The notes under the pieces are model-generated. The model made no database searches, had not been told where the DNA came from, and saw only the letters and a list, made by a program, of their open reading frames with translations. Below are positions 1-7,365 of a stretch of DNA of 32,943 nucleotides, piece after piece (the stretch's first letter is position 1; each line of letters opens with the position of its first letter). The DNA comes from an uncultured Prevotellaceae bacterium (GTDB lineage Bacteria; Bacteroidota; Bacteroidia; Bacteroidales; Bacteroidaceae): the NCBI GenBank assembly GCA_902799905.1, contig CADCCB010000046.1, positions 1-32,943 of the forward strand. The letters are read 5' to 3'. Made by a program: the position numbers and the translations under genes.

Positions 1-130
1 TCATTCAGGCGATATGGTGTCAGATATTTCATATCACTCACTATCTCTGCTGTTCACTTCATTCACTCCTTACTTTTACCCAGGAATCAAACATCTGTCC
101 CTTCTATGTCCAAGAAATATCATATAGCGT

Positions 131-148
131 TCGACCTCTGGTCGCTTG
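131..148 (+). repeat. Degenerate partial copy of the 42-nt module
   Basis: These 18 bases match the start of the 42-nt module seen at 9139-9180 at 17 of 18 positions (TCGACC, one mismatch in the next triplet, GGTCGCTTG). It lies in non-coding DNA left of the first gene. The rest of bases 1-214 shows nothing I can assign, apart from a possible ATG at 30-32 on the minus strand leaving the window. Confidence 0.4.
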
Positions 149-214
149 GCTCGTTCTGGAACCGTTTCCGCAAATCCCAGGAATTAAAAGTTCCCGTGAT
201 TCCTTATTTGTAAT

Positions 215-874
215 TTATCTTGTTCCCTTTATCATCCTTTTATAATCTTTCCAGTCTTTCTTTTCCTTCCATAGCCATCTTTTCCTTTTCATTTCGGTAT
301 TGGGAGGCGGCAGTTGCTCTGCCGGATAGAAGTGCAAGGTGTCATCTATAATCTCCGGAAGAGGAAACTCTTTGTCCATCTCATGTATTTCCACCCAAAG
401 GATTGTGGAACTGTCTAATATATGGAACTTCAGTTTCCACATCCAGGTCTGAAAGGGAATTCCTGAGCGTGAGAATAAGTAGAGGCGATTCTTGAAATAG
501 AGGTTTGCATAGATGGTATCCCCTTCTATCCTATACACACCATTTGGAGCCATGTCCCACTCATTTAACTCTTCATTAAAATATCCAATATAGCAATACC
601 CAAATTGTTTTCTATAAATAGTATCTGGACTATGGGATACAGTTATCTCTTTAGGCAAATCTGTAAAGACCAATGTTCCGTCATCGTAGAAGATGAATGC
701 GGAACTTTTATGCCCGAAATATCCCACATTGTTTATCTTTCCGGACAAGCCTTCTATACTGTTTCCTTGCCACTTAATCTCGGAAAGAGACCTTACGCTG
801 GGACCACACCCCGTCAAGATAACTGTCAGCAGAATGGCGAGTGCCATGATAAACACATTCCTAGTCGTACTCAT
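215..874 (-). CDS. Hypothetical lipoprotein, 219 aa
   Basis: Not recognised as a known family. The N-terminus is a lipoprotein signal: a hydrophobic run (residues ~8-21) followed by the lipobox LTGC, so the mature protein should be lipid-anchored from Cys23. The mature part is mixed alpha/beta and rich in aromatic residues, with a Lys/Arg/Trp-rich C-terminus (KRKRWLWKEKKDWKDYKR). An internal Met at residue 11 is an alternative start that would still leave a usable signal. It lies 17 nt downstream of the 892-1233 gene on the same strand, so the two are probably cotranscribed. No Bacteroidetes -7 box is visible directly upstream. Confidence 0.7.
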   Translation of the reverse strand: MSTTRNVFIMALAILLTVILTGCGPSVRSLSEIKWQGNSIEGLSGKINNVGYFGHKSSAFIFYDDGTLVFTDLPKEITVSHSPDTIYRKQFGYCYIGYFNEELNEWDMAPNGVYRIEGDTIYANLYFKNRLYLFSRSGIPFQTWMWKLKFHILDSSTILWVEIHEMDKEFPLPEIIDDTLHFYPAEQLPPPNTEMKRKRWLWKEKKDWKDYKRMIKGTR

Positions 875-891
875 ATTATTACCTTTGATTG

Positions 892-1233
892 CTATGGTTG
901 AAACGTGGTGAACACATAGCCAAAATGATTTGCTCCGACACCTTCCATTGCCATAATAAAAGATATTGATTCCTTGTAACTTCTTTTGGTATAATCAGAC
1001 CATGACTCACCCTCCTTGTAATCGCAGCAAAGACTGCCCTGAAAATAAGGACCATTAGAGTTCATAGAATAAGCATTCACTTGAGCAACAGGAAGAACCT
1101 CTGACTCCAATATCCGTATAACTTCTAAAGCATTGTCCATATAGAAGGCAGATACCGCAGGCGAAAGTGGCATCCCGCAGATCCCATTAACTCTTGCTAG
1201 TTTTTCAACTGATATGGTGTTTTCTGTCTCCAT
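892..1233 (-). CDS. Hypothetical small cytoplasmic protein, 113 aa
   Basis: Not recognised. No signal peptide and no membrane segment; composition is that of a compact soluble protein. It sits just upstream of the lipoprotein gene at 215-874 in the same direction, so a two-gene unit is likely. Small soluble gene plus lipoprotein pairs of this kind can be effector/immunity pairs, but nothing in the sequence proves that. The non-coding stretch upstream (1234-1430) holds a short hairpin (GATCAG/CTGATC, 1257-1273) and no clear promoter. Confidence 0.6.
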   Translation of the reverse strand: METENTISVEKLARVNGICGMPLSPAVSAFYMDNALEVIRILESEVLPVAQVNAYSMNSNGPYFQGSLCCDYKEGESWSDYTKRSYKESISFIMAMEGVGANHFGYVFTTFQP

Positions 1234-1335
1234 ATATTATTTTTTATAAAATCCAGGATCAGGTTCTCTGATCTATTACTACTCTTTCGACAATGCAATT
1301 GTCTCACGTTGCTCATATCTTACCTACTCTTTAAC

Positions 1336-1363
1336 TCTGCAGTTCGCGTCGTTCACTCTTTAC
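1336..1363 (+). repeat. Imperfect direct repeat of 46-73
   Basis: Bases 46-73 and 1336-1363 agree at 23 of 28 positions (TCTGC, one mismatch, GTTC... ending TTCACTC, one mismatch, TTAC). Both are non-coding and lie on either side of the 215-1233 gene pair, which may be the trace of a duplication or insertion of that pair. Confidence 0.3.
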
Positions 1364-1430
1364 ATATATTCATTCCGACACTTCTCCCAGATTAATTATG
1401 GACTTATAACAATTTTAGGTGTTTAGACAC

Positions 1431-2270
1431 TTATTCCCAATTGAAATTAATCGTACAATCAGCATTGAACACATGCTCAGTATATTTAATACTGGCGTTG
1501 TTCCCCTTATATAGTTCTGCAGCATAGTCACGTGAATGCTCTATGAGCAGGGGAAGAGTCAGGCGCAGGGTAATATTGTCATATTTCTCAGAAGGCTGAT
1601 TGTCGAATTCCAACCAATAGTCAGGCTGGAGCCATGCGCCAGTTGGGAGATATTCGCTCATGACAGTAGGCATCTGGTCACCATAGTTGTAGAGAAGGCT
1701 AGGACTTTCAATGCCTACGGGTAAGCACTGAGTTCCTGAAAGGACTCTTAAATGTCCGCTTAGATTGGTGCCTGGCTCCTGGCCATATAGGACCTTGTCG
1801 CAGGTTATGACAACATCCCCATTGATATAGGCCGTGATGAAATCCGGCCATGCTGCCATCTTACTGGGTATGCTTGATCTCCTATATTTTTCCATCTCGT
1901 CAACAATAAATGACGTCTTCTCCTTGTAATACTTCGTCTCCAGTCGGGAGATGGCGTTGCTTACCGCTGTATCGGACGGGAAGTACCCTGGACTGTCTCT
2001 GTATATTTTGACATCAAGTTGTATATCAGAATAATCCTTGACCGTCTTCGTCTTTGCATAATAATCTTGCCAGTGCTCGCCGCCAAAACCTGCCCTGTCT
2101 TTCTCCAGACAATAAAGGCTGACACTCGAAATCCTTCCACCGTCGAGAAGCAATCCCGTCGTATCTAGAAAAATCTCCTGTCCGTTATCGGTTCCATCCT
2201 CATCGCTCTGGCATGATGCAAGACCTGCAAATATCAAAGCAAAAAACAAGATGTTTCTGTACTGTCTCAT
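1431..2270 (-). CDS. Hypothetical lipoprotein, 279 aa
   Basis: Function unknown. It begins with a short basic region and a hydrophobic core ending in the lipobox LASC (Cys20), then a Ser/Asp/Gly-rich tether typical of Bacteroidales surface lipoproteins (SDEDGTDNGQE). The remainder looks like a beta-rich soluble domain of about 250 residues with no recognisable catalytic motif. The gene stands alone: a Bacteroidetes -7 box (TATCTTTG on the minus strand, 2328-2335) lies about 58 bp upstream. It could be a surface adhesin or fimbrillin-like protein, but I see no diagnostic motif. Confidence 0.75.
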   Translation of the reverse strand: MRQYRNILFFALIFAGLASCQSDEDGTDNGQEIFLDTTGLLLDGGRISSVSLYCLEKDRAGFGGEHWQDYYAKTKTVKDYSDIQLDVKIYRDSPGYFPSDTAVSNAISRLETKYYKEKTSFIVDEMEKYRRSSIPSKMAAWPDFITAYINGDVVITCDKVLYGQEPGTNLSGHLRVLSGTQCLPVGIESPSLLYNYGDQMPTVMSEYLPTGAWLQPDYWLEFDNQPSEKYDNITLRLTLPLLIEHSRDYAAELYKGNNASIKYTEHVFNADCTINFNWE

Positions 2271-2327
2271 AGCCGTTAAGATTGTTTATTATTCATGTAC
2301 TATACACGCGATACGTATTAAACATTG

Positions 2328-2335
2328 CAAAGATA
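2328..2335 (-). promoter_or_regulatory. -7 promoter box for 1431-2270
   Basis: TATCTTTG on the minus strand matches the Bacteroidetes TAnnTTTG -7 consensus and lies about 58 bp upstream of the lipoprotein start at 2270. Confidence 0.6.
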
Positions 2336-2346
2336 ATCATATTCAT

Positions 2347-2709
2347 TCAAGAAACCAAATTTCTGCAAGAAAAAGTGGTTGCATGAGTTATCAATACGAA
2401 TCCATAGTCACAGTCGCTGCTGGTGGTATCGGCATACTCGGCGGCATGATGAAACGCATCGAGGGCGGCTGGGGCCTCTCCCATATCGGCATAAGTGCGG
2501 CCGAGGAGATAGTGGGCGAGCATCTGCTCGTTGGGGGTGCCGTGGCGGTCGAAATAGTCAGTGAGGGCAAGGGCCAGCGAGTCATCGGTCAGCAGGGAGT
2601 CAGCCTGATTGGCGGCCTGCAGATCGTTGAGCCGCTGTCGCATCCGCTCACCATCGGTACAAGACAGGAGGAGTAGCAGAAAAAGGAGGAAGGCGGCGAG
2701 TTGTCTCAT
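2347..2709 (-). pseudogene. Truncated TPR lipoprotein (N-terminal remnant)
   Basis: From the ATG at 2707-2709 the frame encodes a lipoprotein signal (hydrophobic Leu-rich run, then LLSC), followed by one tetratricopeptide-like unit (about residues 60-95; HYLLGRTYADMG, then APAALDAFHHAAEYAD). This is how the large Bacteroidales TPR proteins with a C-terminal HTH or kinase domain begin; those usually exceed 500 residues, whereas this frame stops after about 120. The last 18 residues do not look like TPR, which suggests a deletion junction near 2400. A good -7 box remains at 2719-2726, so the fragment may still be transcribed. Confidence 0.65.
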
Positions 2710-2718
2710 AGTCAGATG

Positions 2719-2726
2719 CAAAGGTA
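2719..2726 (-). promoter_or_regulatory. -7 promoter box for the TPR remnant
   Basis: TACCTTTG on the minus strand (TAnnTTTG consensus), 9 bp upstream of the ATG at 2707-2709. Confidence 0.55.
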
Positions 2727-2785
2727 CATCATTTCCCCGTATTCCCCACACATTTCTCAAAAAATTTGTTTCGAGAACAATAAAA

Positions 2786-2814
2786 ATACGCAGAGCCTCG
2801 TCAACTCTGCGTAT
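2786..2814. terminator. Hairpin with A/T-rich flanks
   Basis: A perfect 10-bp stem (ATACGCAGAG / CTCTGCGTAT) with a 9-nt loop, flanked by A-rich and T-rich sequence on both sides, so it can act as a terminator in either direction. It lies downstream of the GH2 gene and the nuclease-tail remnant on the minus strand. Confidence 0.65.
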
Positions 2815-2852
2815 TGTTATTCAGTCGTAAATCCGATCCTTCACCTTATTTA

Positions 2853-2960
2853 TTACAGCCCCTCGATTTCCTCGGCAGTGAGGCCGGTGGCCTCGGCTAT
2901 CTGCGCGGTGGTTATTCCATCATCCTTCATATCGCAATCGCGCCCAAAAAGTTGCAATGC
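2853..2960 (-). pseudogene. C-terminal remnant of a Rpn/PD-(D/E)XK transposase-like protein
   Basis: The frame ending in TAA at 2853-2855 encodes about 35 residues ending in DGITTAQIAEATGLTAEEIE and then GL. This short helix-turn-helix-like tail, with its 'IAE.TGL..EEIE.L' pattern, is characteristic of the C-terminus of Bacteroidales Rpn-family nuclease/transposase proteins. No nuclease domain precedes it: the frame is closed upstream at the stop codon of the GH2 gene. It is most simply a relic left by deletion. An independent tiny gene starting at the ATG 2928-2930 is less likely. Confidence 0.5.
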
Positions 2961-5900
2961 TTAAAGTTTTTCCAATAATTCTATTTCCACGATACGCAAC
3001 TCGCTCTTGGTGTCACTTCCGTTCTTGGTTTTAAACAAATCCAACTCACCTGCCGTAGGCTCTGCCACCTCGACAATGCCGCCAAAGGCATCTTGGTCCT
3101 TGCCTGCTCCACGGAGGCGGATGGTGATCTCGTCGGCCTTTACCTTCTTCTCGGTGTTCAGGTGGATGTAGCCGAGACTACGCTCCGTCTCACCACTCCA
3201 GATGAGCGTCTTGCCAGCATAAATCTCCAAGGGATAACTGCGCAAGCGCCAGCCGGTGAGTTTCAGGCAGACGTCATCGACAATGGCCTTCTTCGCTAAT
3301 TTGTAAGTAATCCAGGCGGTAGAGAGGCGACCGTCGTTTTTCCATTCAGAGAGTTCGTTGTCATCGAAACTGTTCAAGGCATGTTCCGTGTCGTAGCCAG
3401 CCTTGGCAGAAAGAATCTCTATGCTACGGGCCTTCTCGGTATAAGAAGGCGTTTGCGGCGTCTCTCCACGACTCAGATTGCCTTTCAGCGTCATTGCCGG
3501 CAAATAGTGCTCGGCGTCGATGGCAGTCGAATTCAGGGTGATATACGCAGGCTTTACACCCTCGGCCTGAGCAGAGAGAGTTATCTCGCCTGCTGTGTTC
3601 GTGGTGCGAACCAGCACGCGGTTGACGCCACACTCCACAGGGAGGCTCATGGCACCCACAAAGTTGTCGGATACGTTTTTCGTGGCGGCAGCATCGAGCA
3701 GACCTTCAGCCCGATTGTCGTCAGGGCGCTGCATGGTCTTGTTGTCACGGGTGCCTATGCCACCAATCCATTTGCCTTCACCGCACATCTCGAAATGAAC
3801 CATGCGATTGTCAAGCGGACAGCGACGGCCCTGTTTGTCAAGCACCTCGACTTCGAAGAGTATCATGTCGGCACCGTCGGCCTTCGTACCTTCAGGGTTC
3901 TCGATGGCGGTGAGTCGCAGTTGATAAGGTTCTCCTGCAGTCTCTATCTTATATCTGCTGCCATCAGAGCCTACGGCCTCCAACACACCCGGCTCGAAAG
4001 TCACGTTGTCGAAAGTGAAGAGGTAGCGATAACTCTGCTTGCCTTTGCCCAGCGACCGTCCATTCAGGAACAACTCGACCTCATCGGCCGTTGATACTAC
4101 GTAGACAGGCTTAGAGCCATTGACCATTGAACATTGACCATTGACCATTGAACATTGACCATTCTTTGTGACAATCTCTGTGTTCTCTGTCGTCTCTGTG
4201 CCCTCTGTGCTTCCATAGTTCCAGTGTCCTATAATGTAAGTCCTGGCCTGTTCATCGTCCACCCAGCCGCTCCACATCACCTGGTGTACGAAGAAGGCAT
4301 CCTTGGGGATACGCATGGCATCGGTAATGCCACTGGTGCGATAGTTCGACTCGCCGCGATGGTGGGTGTTGGTATCGCTGAACACAATCTTCACACCACC
4401 TGACGAGACGCGGGTGCCTGTGCCAGGACGCTCGCGCCAGTAGTCGTACCAGCGACGCGCCATCTCAATGGCAAACTGATCCATATTGTGGTTGTACTCC
4501 AAGGCTGGCTTGCCACGATAGAGCGGACCGTCACCTTCTTTGTGATAGGGGTAACTCCATTCATCCCAATACTTGCGCAGGCCCTCGTCACGACAGTATT
4601 CCATAGCCCACATCGGGTGTTTCTTCGACTTGTTGATGTAGAGCATCTCACCGCCATACTCAGCCTCATCGATGTCGAGCATCTCACGGCTGCCGATGGC
4701 ACGTCCGCCACAGGGATCGTACTCGTCGCGGATAGCCTTCATCTCCAGCATGTGCTCACGCGAGATGCTCTCGTTGCCGCATTCGTAGAAGAGGATGCTG
4801 GGATTATTGCGGTTGTAGATAATGGCATCGCGCATCAGGGCGGTACGCTGCTGCCAGCGCGGTCCCTCGACGTCTTTCTCCGCATCGCCTGCAGGCATGG
4901 CCTGAATGAGTCCCACGCGGTCGCAACTCTCAATGTCCTGCTTCCACGGCGTGACGTGCATCCAGCGCACCAGGTTGCCACCCGACTCTATCATCAGGCA
5001 ATTGCTATAGTCGCTCAACCAGGCTGGCACGGAGATGCCTACGCCAGGCCATTCGTTAGAGGTGCGCTGGGCATAGCCGTGCATCATCAGCACACGATCG
5101 TTGAGCCATATCTTACCCTCGCCGAAGCGCGTCTTACGGAAGCCGGTTCTTGTTGCGACTAAATCGCAACACGCACGATCTTCCACAAGGCTCGTCTCCA
5201 CCGTGTAAAGGTAGCCATAGCCCCACGACCAGAAATGCAGACCCGCAACCTGCTGCTGCGCACTGACCGTGCGTGTCTCGCCTGGCTGCAGAGTGACGGT
5301 CTCACCCCTGAAAAGGGCAACCTCACGATCTTCGGCATCGAGCACTCGGGCCATGTAGGTAAACGTGCGAGGCTTGCTATCCTCATTGCGCACTTGTGAC
5401 TCAGCATGGATGGTGGCCTGATGGTTAGGAATATCATAGTCGGTGGCATAGATATATGTACCCGTGGTGCCGAGATTGCTGTACAAAGGCAGCGTCTGGT
5501 ACAGTTTGTCAGTGACGTGCAAAAAGACGTTCTTGGGGATGCCGCCGTAGTTGGCATTGAAGTTCTTGTCGTTCCATTGATAGCGGCTATCGTATTCTCT
5601 CGAACGATATGTCCAACTATTGTCACAGCGAACGGCCAGCACGTTCCTGCCTGTTTTCATATAAGGTGTCAAGTCAAAGCCACATGCCATCACGCCATTT
5701 TCGCTGAAGCCTAAGTGATGACCGTTCAGATAGAAGTCGGCCCCCTGACGTACGCCCTCGAACTCAATGAAATATTTAGAACTGAGTTCTCCGTTTTCAG
5801 TTACGACAAAGGTCTTACGATACCAGCAGACCGTATCTGTCAGGTCCACGATATCCTTCCTGAACGACTCGCTGCCATTGAAGGCATAGGGCAATGTCAC

Positions 5901-6065
5901 TTGCTGCCAACGGCTGTCGTCATAGTCTGGCTGTGACGCTTCCTTGAAGTCGCCCACCCCTAAACGCCAGCCGGCATTGAAATTCAACTTCCTTCGCTCT
6001 GCAGCACTTACCATCAAACAGGTCAGCGCCAAGACGGCGATCAAAACAATCCTTTGCATTTTCAT
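2961..6065 (-). CDS. Secreted glycoside hydrolase family 2 protein, 1034 aa
   Basis: Exported GH2 enzyme of the beta-galactosidase/glucuronidase type, probably acting on plant or host glycans in the periplasm. The ATG at 6063-6065 is chosen because it begins a clean signal peptide (MKMQRIVLIAVLALTCLMVS...) and lies just downstream of a -7 box; the frame stays open for 37 more codons upstream without a signal-like start. Domain order: sugar-binding jelly roll (~35-190), Ig-like domain (~210-320), TIM barrel (~320-620) with the GH2 acid/base signature CGNES (E432), Ig/DUF4982-like region (~650-870), and a discoidin-like C-terminus (~890-1030). Between HWNYG and KPVYVV the loop contains an in-frame low-complexity insert (residues ~619-650) made of a 9-nt array and a heptanucleotide array. 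Substrate cannot be read from sequence. Confidence 0.85.
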   Translation of the reverse strand: MKMQRIVLIAVLALTCLMVSAAERRKLNFNAGWRLGVGDFKEASQPDYDDSRWQQVTLPYAFNGSESFRKDIVDLTDTVCWYRKTFVVTENGELSSKYFIEFEGVRQGADFYLNGHHLGFSENGVMACGFDLTPYMKTGRNVLAVRCDNSWTYRSREYDSRYQWNDKNFNANYGGIPKNVFLHVTDKLYQTLPLYSNLGTTGTYIYATDYDIPNHQATIHAESQVRNEDSKPRTFTYMARVLDAEDREVALFRGETVTLQPGETRTVSAQQQVAGLHFWSWGYGYLYTVETSLVEDRACCDLVATRTGFRKTRFGEGKIWLNDRVLMMHGYAQRTSNEWPGVGISVPAWLSDYSNCLMIESGGNLVRWMHVTPWKQDIESCDRVGLIQAMPAGDAEKDVEGPRWQQRTALMRDAIIYNRNNPSILFYECGNESISREHMLEMKAIRDEYDPCGGRAIGSREMLDIDEAEYGGEMLYINKSKKHPMWAMEYCRDEGLRKYWDEWSYPYHKEGDGPLYRGKPALEYNHNMDQFAIEMARRWYDYWRERPGTGTRVSSGGVKIVFSDTNTHHRGESNYRTSGITDAMRIPKDAFFVHQVMWSGWVDDEQARTYIIGHWNYGSTEGTETTENTEIVTKNGQCSMVNGQCSMVNGSKPVYVVSTADEVELFLNGRSLGKGKQSYRYLFTFDNVTFEPGVLEAVGSDGSRYKIETAGEPYQLRLTAIENPEGTKADGADMILFEVEVLDKQGRRCPLDNRMVHFEMCGEGKWIGGIGTRDNKTMQRPDDNRAEGLLDAAATKNVSDNFVGAMSLPVECGVNRVLVRTTNTAGEITLSAQAEGVKPAYITLNSTAIDAEHYLPAMTLKGNLSRGETPQTPSYTEKARSIEILSAKAGYDTEHALNSFDDNELSEWKNDGRLSTAWITYKLAKKAIVDDVCLKLTGWRLRSYPLEIYAGKTLIWSGETERSLGYIHLNTEKKVKADEITIRLRGAGKDQDAFGGIVEVAEPTAGELDLFKTKNGSDTKSELRIVEIELLEKL
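4117..4163 (-). repeat. Heptanucleotide array in the GH2 gene
   Basis: About 6.7 tandem copies of a 7-nt unit, alternating CAATGGT and CAATGTT on the coding strand, translated as NGQCSMV repeats (residues ~635-650). Because 7 and 3 are coprime, the array gives the same heptapeptide cycle in every forward frame. Confidence 0.9.
4176..4211 (-). repeat. 9-nt tandem array in the GH2 gene
   Basis: Four copies of a 9-nt unit (plus-strand form CTCTGTGNN) encode the tripeptide-period run TEGTETTENTE on the minus strand. It abuts the heptanucleotide array at 4117-4163 with 12 bases between, so the GH2 loop holds a composite of two repeat types. Confidence 0.75.
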
Positions 6066-6097
6066 CCTTATTTCTTGATTTGTTGTAGTTTCGGATG

Positions 6098-6105
6098 CAA
6101 AGGTA
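6098..6105 (-). promoter_or_regulatory. -7 promoter box for the GH2 gene
   Basis: TACCTTTG on the minus strand, 32 bp upstream of the chosen GH2 start at 6065; supports that start over the upstream in-frame ATG at 6176. Confidence 0.6.
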
Positions 6106-6286
6106 ATCATTATTTTAGAATAAATGCCTAAACTTCTGTACAAATTATAGAAAGATTGTTCATTTGATGCAAGCAAACATCTGTCCTGCAGACCGACAAC
6201 GTGAAGAAGAGGAGGCAGCCACCCTCCTCATGAGTGGTGGTAATACCTCTTGCTTTGCGTTCGCCGTTCTCTTGCCTCGCAGCCTC

Positions 6287-6372
6287 CGTCCGAATGCCTC
6301 CTTTAGGGGGTAAGGAAGCATTCCCACGACTGACACAAAGCATCCGGACGGGCCGTAGAAGGCATTCGGACG
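6287..6372. repeat. Inverted repeat, 12-bp arms
   Basis: CGTCCGAATGCC at 6287-6298 pairs perfectly with GGCATTCGGACG at 6361-6372. Related pieces of the same motif (CATCCGGACGGGCC, GACCCGTCCGAGGCATTCC) lie within 6340-6390, so several alternative stems are possible. Bases 6180-6415 hold no convincing gene. Confidence 0.6.
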
Positions 6373-6415
6373 ACCCGTCCGAGGCATTCCTTTCTGATTT
6401 GAGGTTTGACATTGA

Positions 6416-6623
6416 GGGGCGGCGGCGCGGCGGCGCGGCGGCGCGGCATTTCGTAAATTCAATACTCTGCTTCCGTGGCAAAAATGCACTATAGAATTAT
6501 TATATATTATTATATAATATATTATATAATAATATATAATAATTTAAATAAAGGGTTATGCCTCCACATTCCGCACAATACAAAATCCAAATGCCGCGCC
6601 GCCGCGCCGCCGCGCTGCCACGC
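6416..6623. repeat. 208-bp nested palindrome (GC arms, AT core)
   Basis: A GC-rich array of GGCGGCGC units (6416-6451, ending GGCATTT) faces its inverse at 6589-6623 (AAATGCCGCGCC...); the innermost 27 bp of the arms pair without mismatch. Midway lies a perfect 50-bp A/T-only palindrome at 6495-6544, checked base by base. The centre of the arms (6520) coincides with the centre of the AT palindrome (6519.5), so this is one nested structure and not two repeats side by side. No gene is inside it. It may be a MITE-like element, a strong cruciform or a regulatory/terminator structure. Confidence 0.85.
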
Positions 6624-6696
6624 CTAGCTAGAAAAAGTTGAATGGTTTTTACCTTAACCCTGCCACAGGTTGAATACTTGTTTGGTAAGACATACA

Positions 6697-6807
6697 ATGA
6701 AGATGGAAGATGGGGGCGCGAAACGCGACGCCATTGACCGTATGTTTCGTATGGTTATCCTCGTCAAAAACCGCGTGCCAGTGCCAGTTCCCTTAGATCC
6801 AGAATGA
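6697..6807 (+). CDS. Possible 36-codon ORF or remnant
   Basis: ATG at 6697-6699 opens a frame of 36 codons (MKMEDGGAKRDAIDRMFRMV...) ending TGA at 6805-6807. The composition is protein-like, but there is no recognisable family and no promoter consensus, and the surroundings are decayed. It may be a fragment of a lost gene. Confidence 0.25.
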   Translation: MKMEDGGAKRDAIDRMFRMVILVKNRVPVPVPLDPE

Positions 6808-6859
6808 AATATCTTTGAAATAAACTTCCCCTTTTCTTGCTGTTGTCAGAAATTGTTTG

Positions 6860-6867
6860 TATCTTTG
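6860..6867 (+). promoter_or_regulatory. -7 promoter box
   Basis: TATCTTTG preceded by a TTGTT-rich stretch is a good Bacteroidetes promoter. It faces the interrupted ORF at 6916-7215. Confidence 0.6.
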
Positions 6868-6915
6868 CAATCAAAAGAGTATAACCAGGTATGGATGTAT
6901 TGAACAACGGAGCAG

Positions 6916-7215
6916 ATGGCGCTGCCGTTTAATTACAGGTACATCCCGCTGGACGATCCGCAGCTGGAGTATTTTATGTAGCACGTGCTTATCCGTGGGC
7001 TCATAGAGTGGAAGAAGCGCGACTTCTTGGAGAAGGGCGGCATCAAGGAGGAGATGTATCAGGCGCGCAAGGACTGGCAGAAGAGGAATGGTGCCTACGG
7101 GAAGATTCCGTATGAGGGGAATGGGCGATCTGGGTCTAATGGGGTTAATGGGCAAAGTCCCAATCAGCCCAACAAACCCATAAAGCCCAACAAGCCTACT
7201 GATCCCAACAAATGA
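6916..7215 (+). pseudogene. Nonsense-interrupted small protein with PxK repeat tail
   Basis: The frame from ATG 6916-6918 reads 21 codons (MALPFNYRYIPLDDPQLEYF, then M), hits an in-frame TAG at 6979-6981, and continues open (HVLIRGLIEWKKRDFLEKGG...) to a stop at 7213-7215. The two halves read as one protein of about 99 residues with a single nonsense codon. Re-initiation at GTG 6985 would give a 76-residue product. The tail is a 9-nt tandem repeat encoding PNQ-PNK-PIK-PNK-PTD-PNK. The family is unknown to me; charged helical content suggests a small soluble or nucleic-acid associated protein. A promoter box lies at 6860-6867. Confidence 0.5.
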
Positions 7216-7365
7216 GGGCTACCCGCTGCCATCGAGGACAATGGGGACAGGTCAGCGTCTCGCTGTTGATGAGAAGTAAAACACTTTCCTCATTCGAGAG
7301 TAAGGGCTAGAGATGGGGGAAGTGATAATAGAATAAAACAGAATAGAAAGCGTTATAAGAATTAT

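Noticed and set aside
1-32. Possible start of a minus-strand gene (ATG 30-32) leaving the window
   Set aside because: Only about ten codons are visible, with no promoter box; cannot be supported.
6160-6489. Several 86-117-codon frames through the GC-rich repeats
   Set aside because: They run through the palindrome and the GGCGGCGC array, giving Arg/Ala/Pro low-complexity peptides in several frames at once; open because of composition, not coding.
6891-6932. 13-codon leader-like ORF after the promoter at 6860
   Set aside because: Too short, overlaps the start of the interrupted ORF, and shows no attenuator structure or regulatory codon run.
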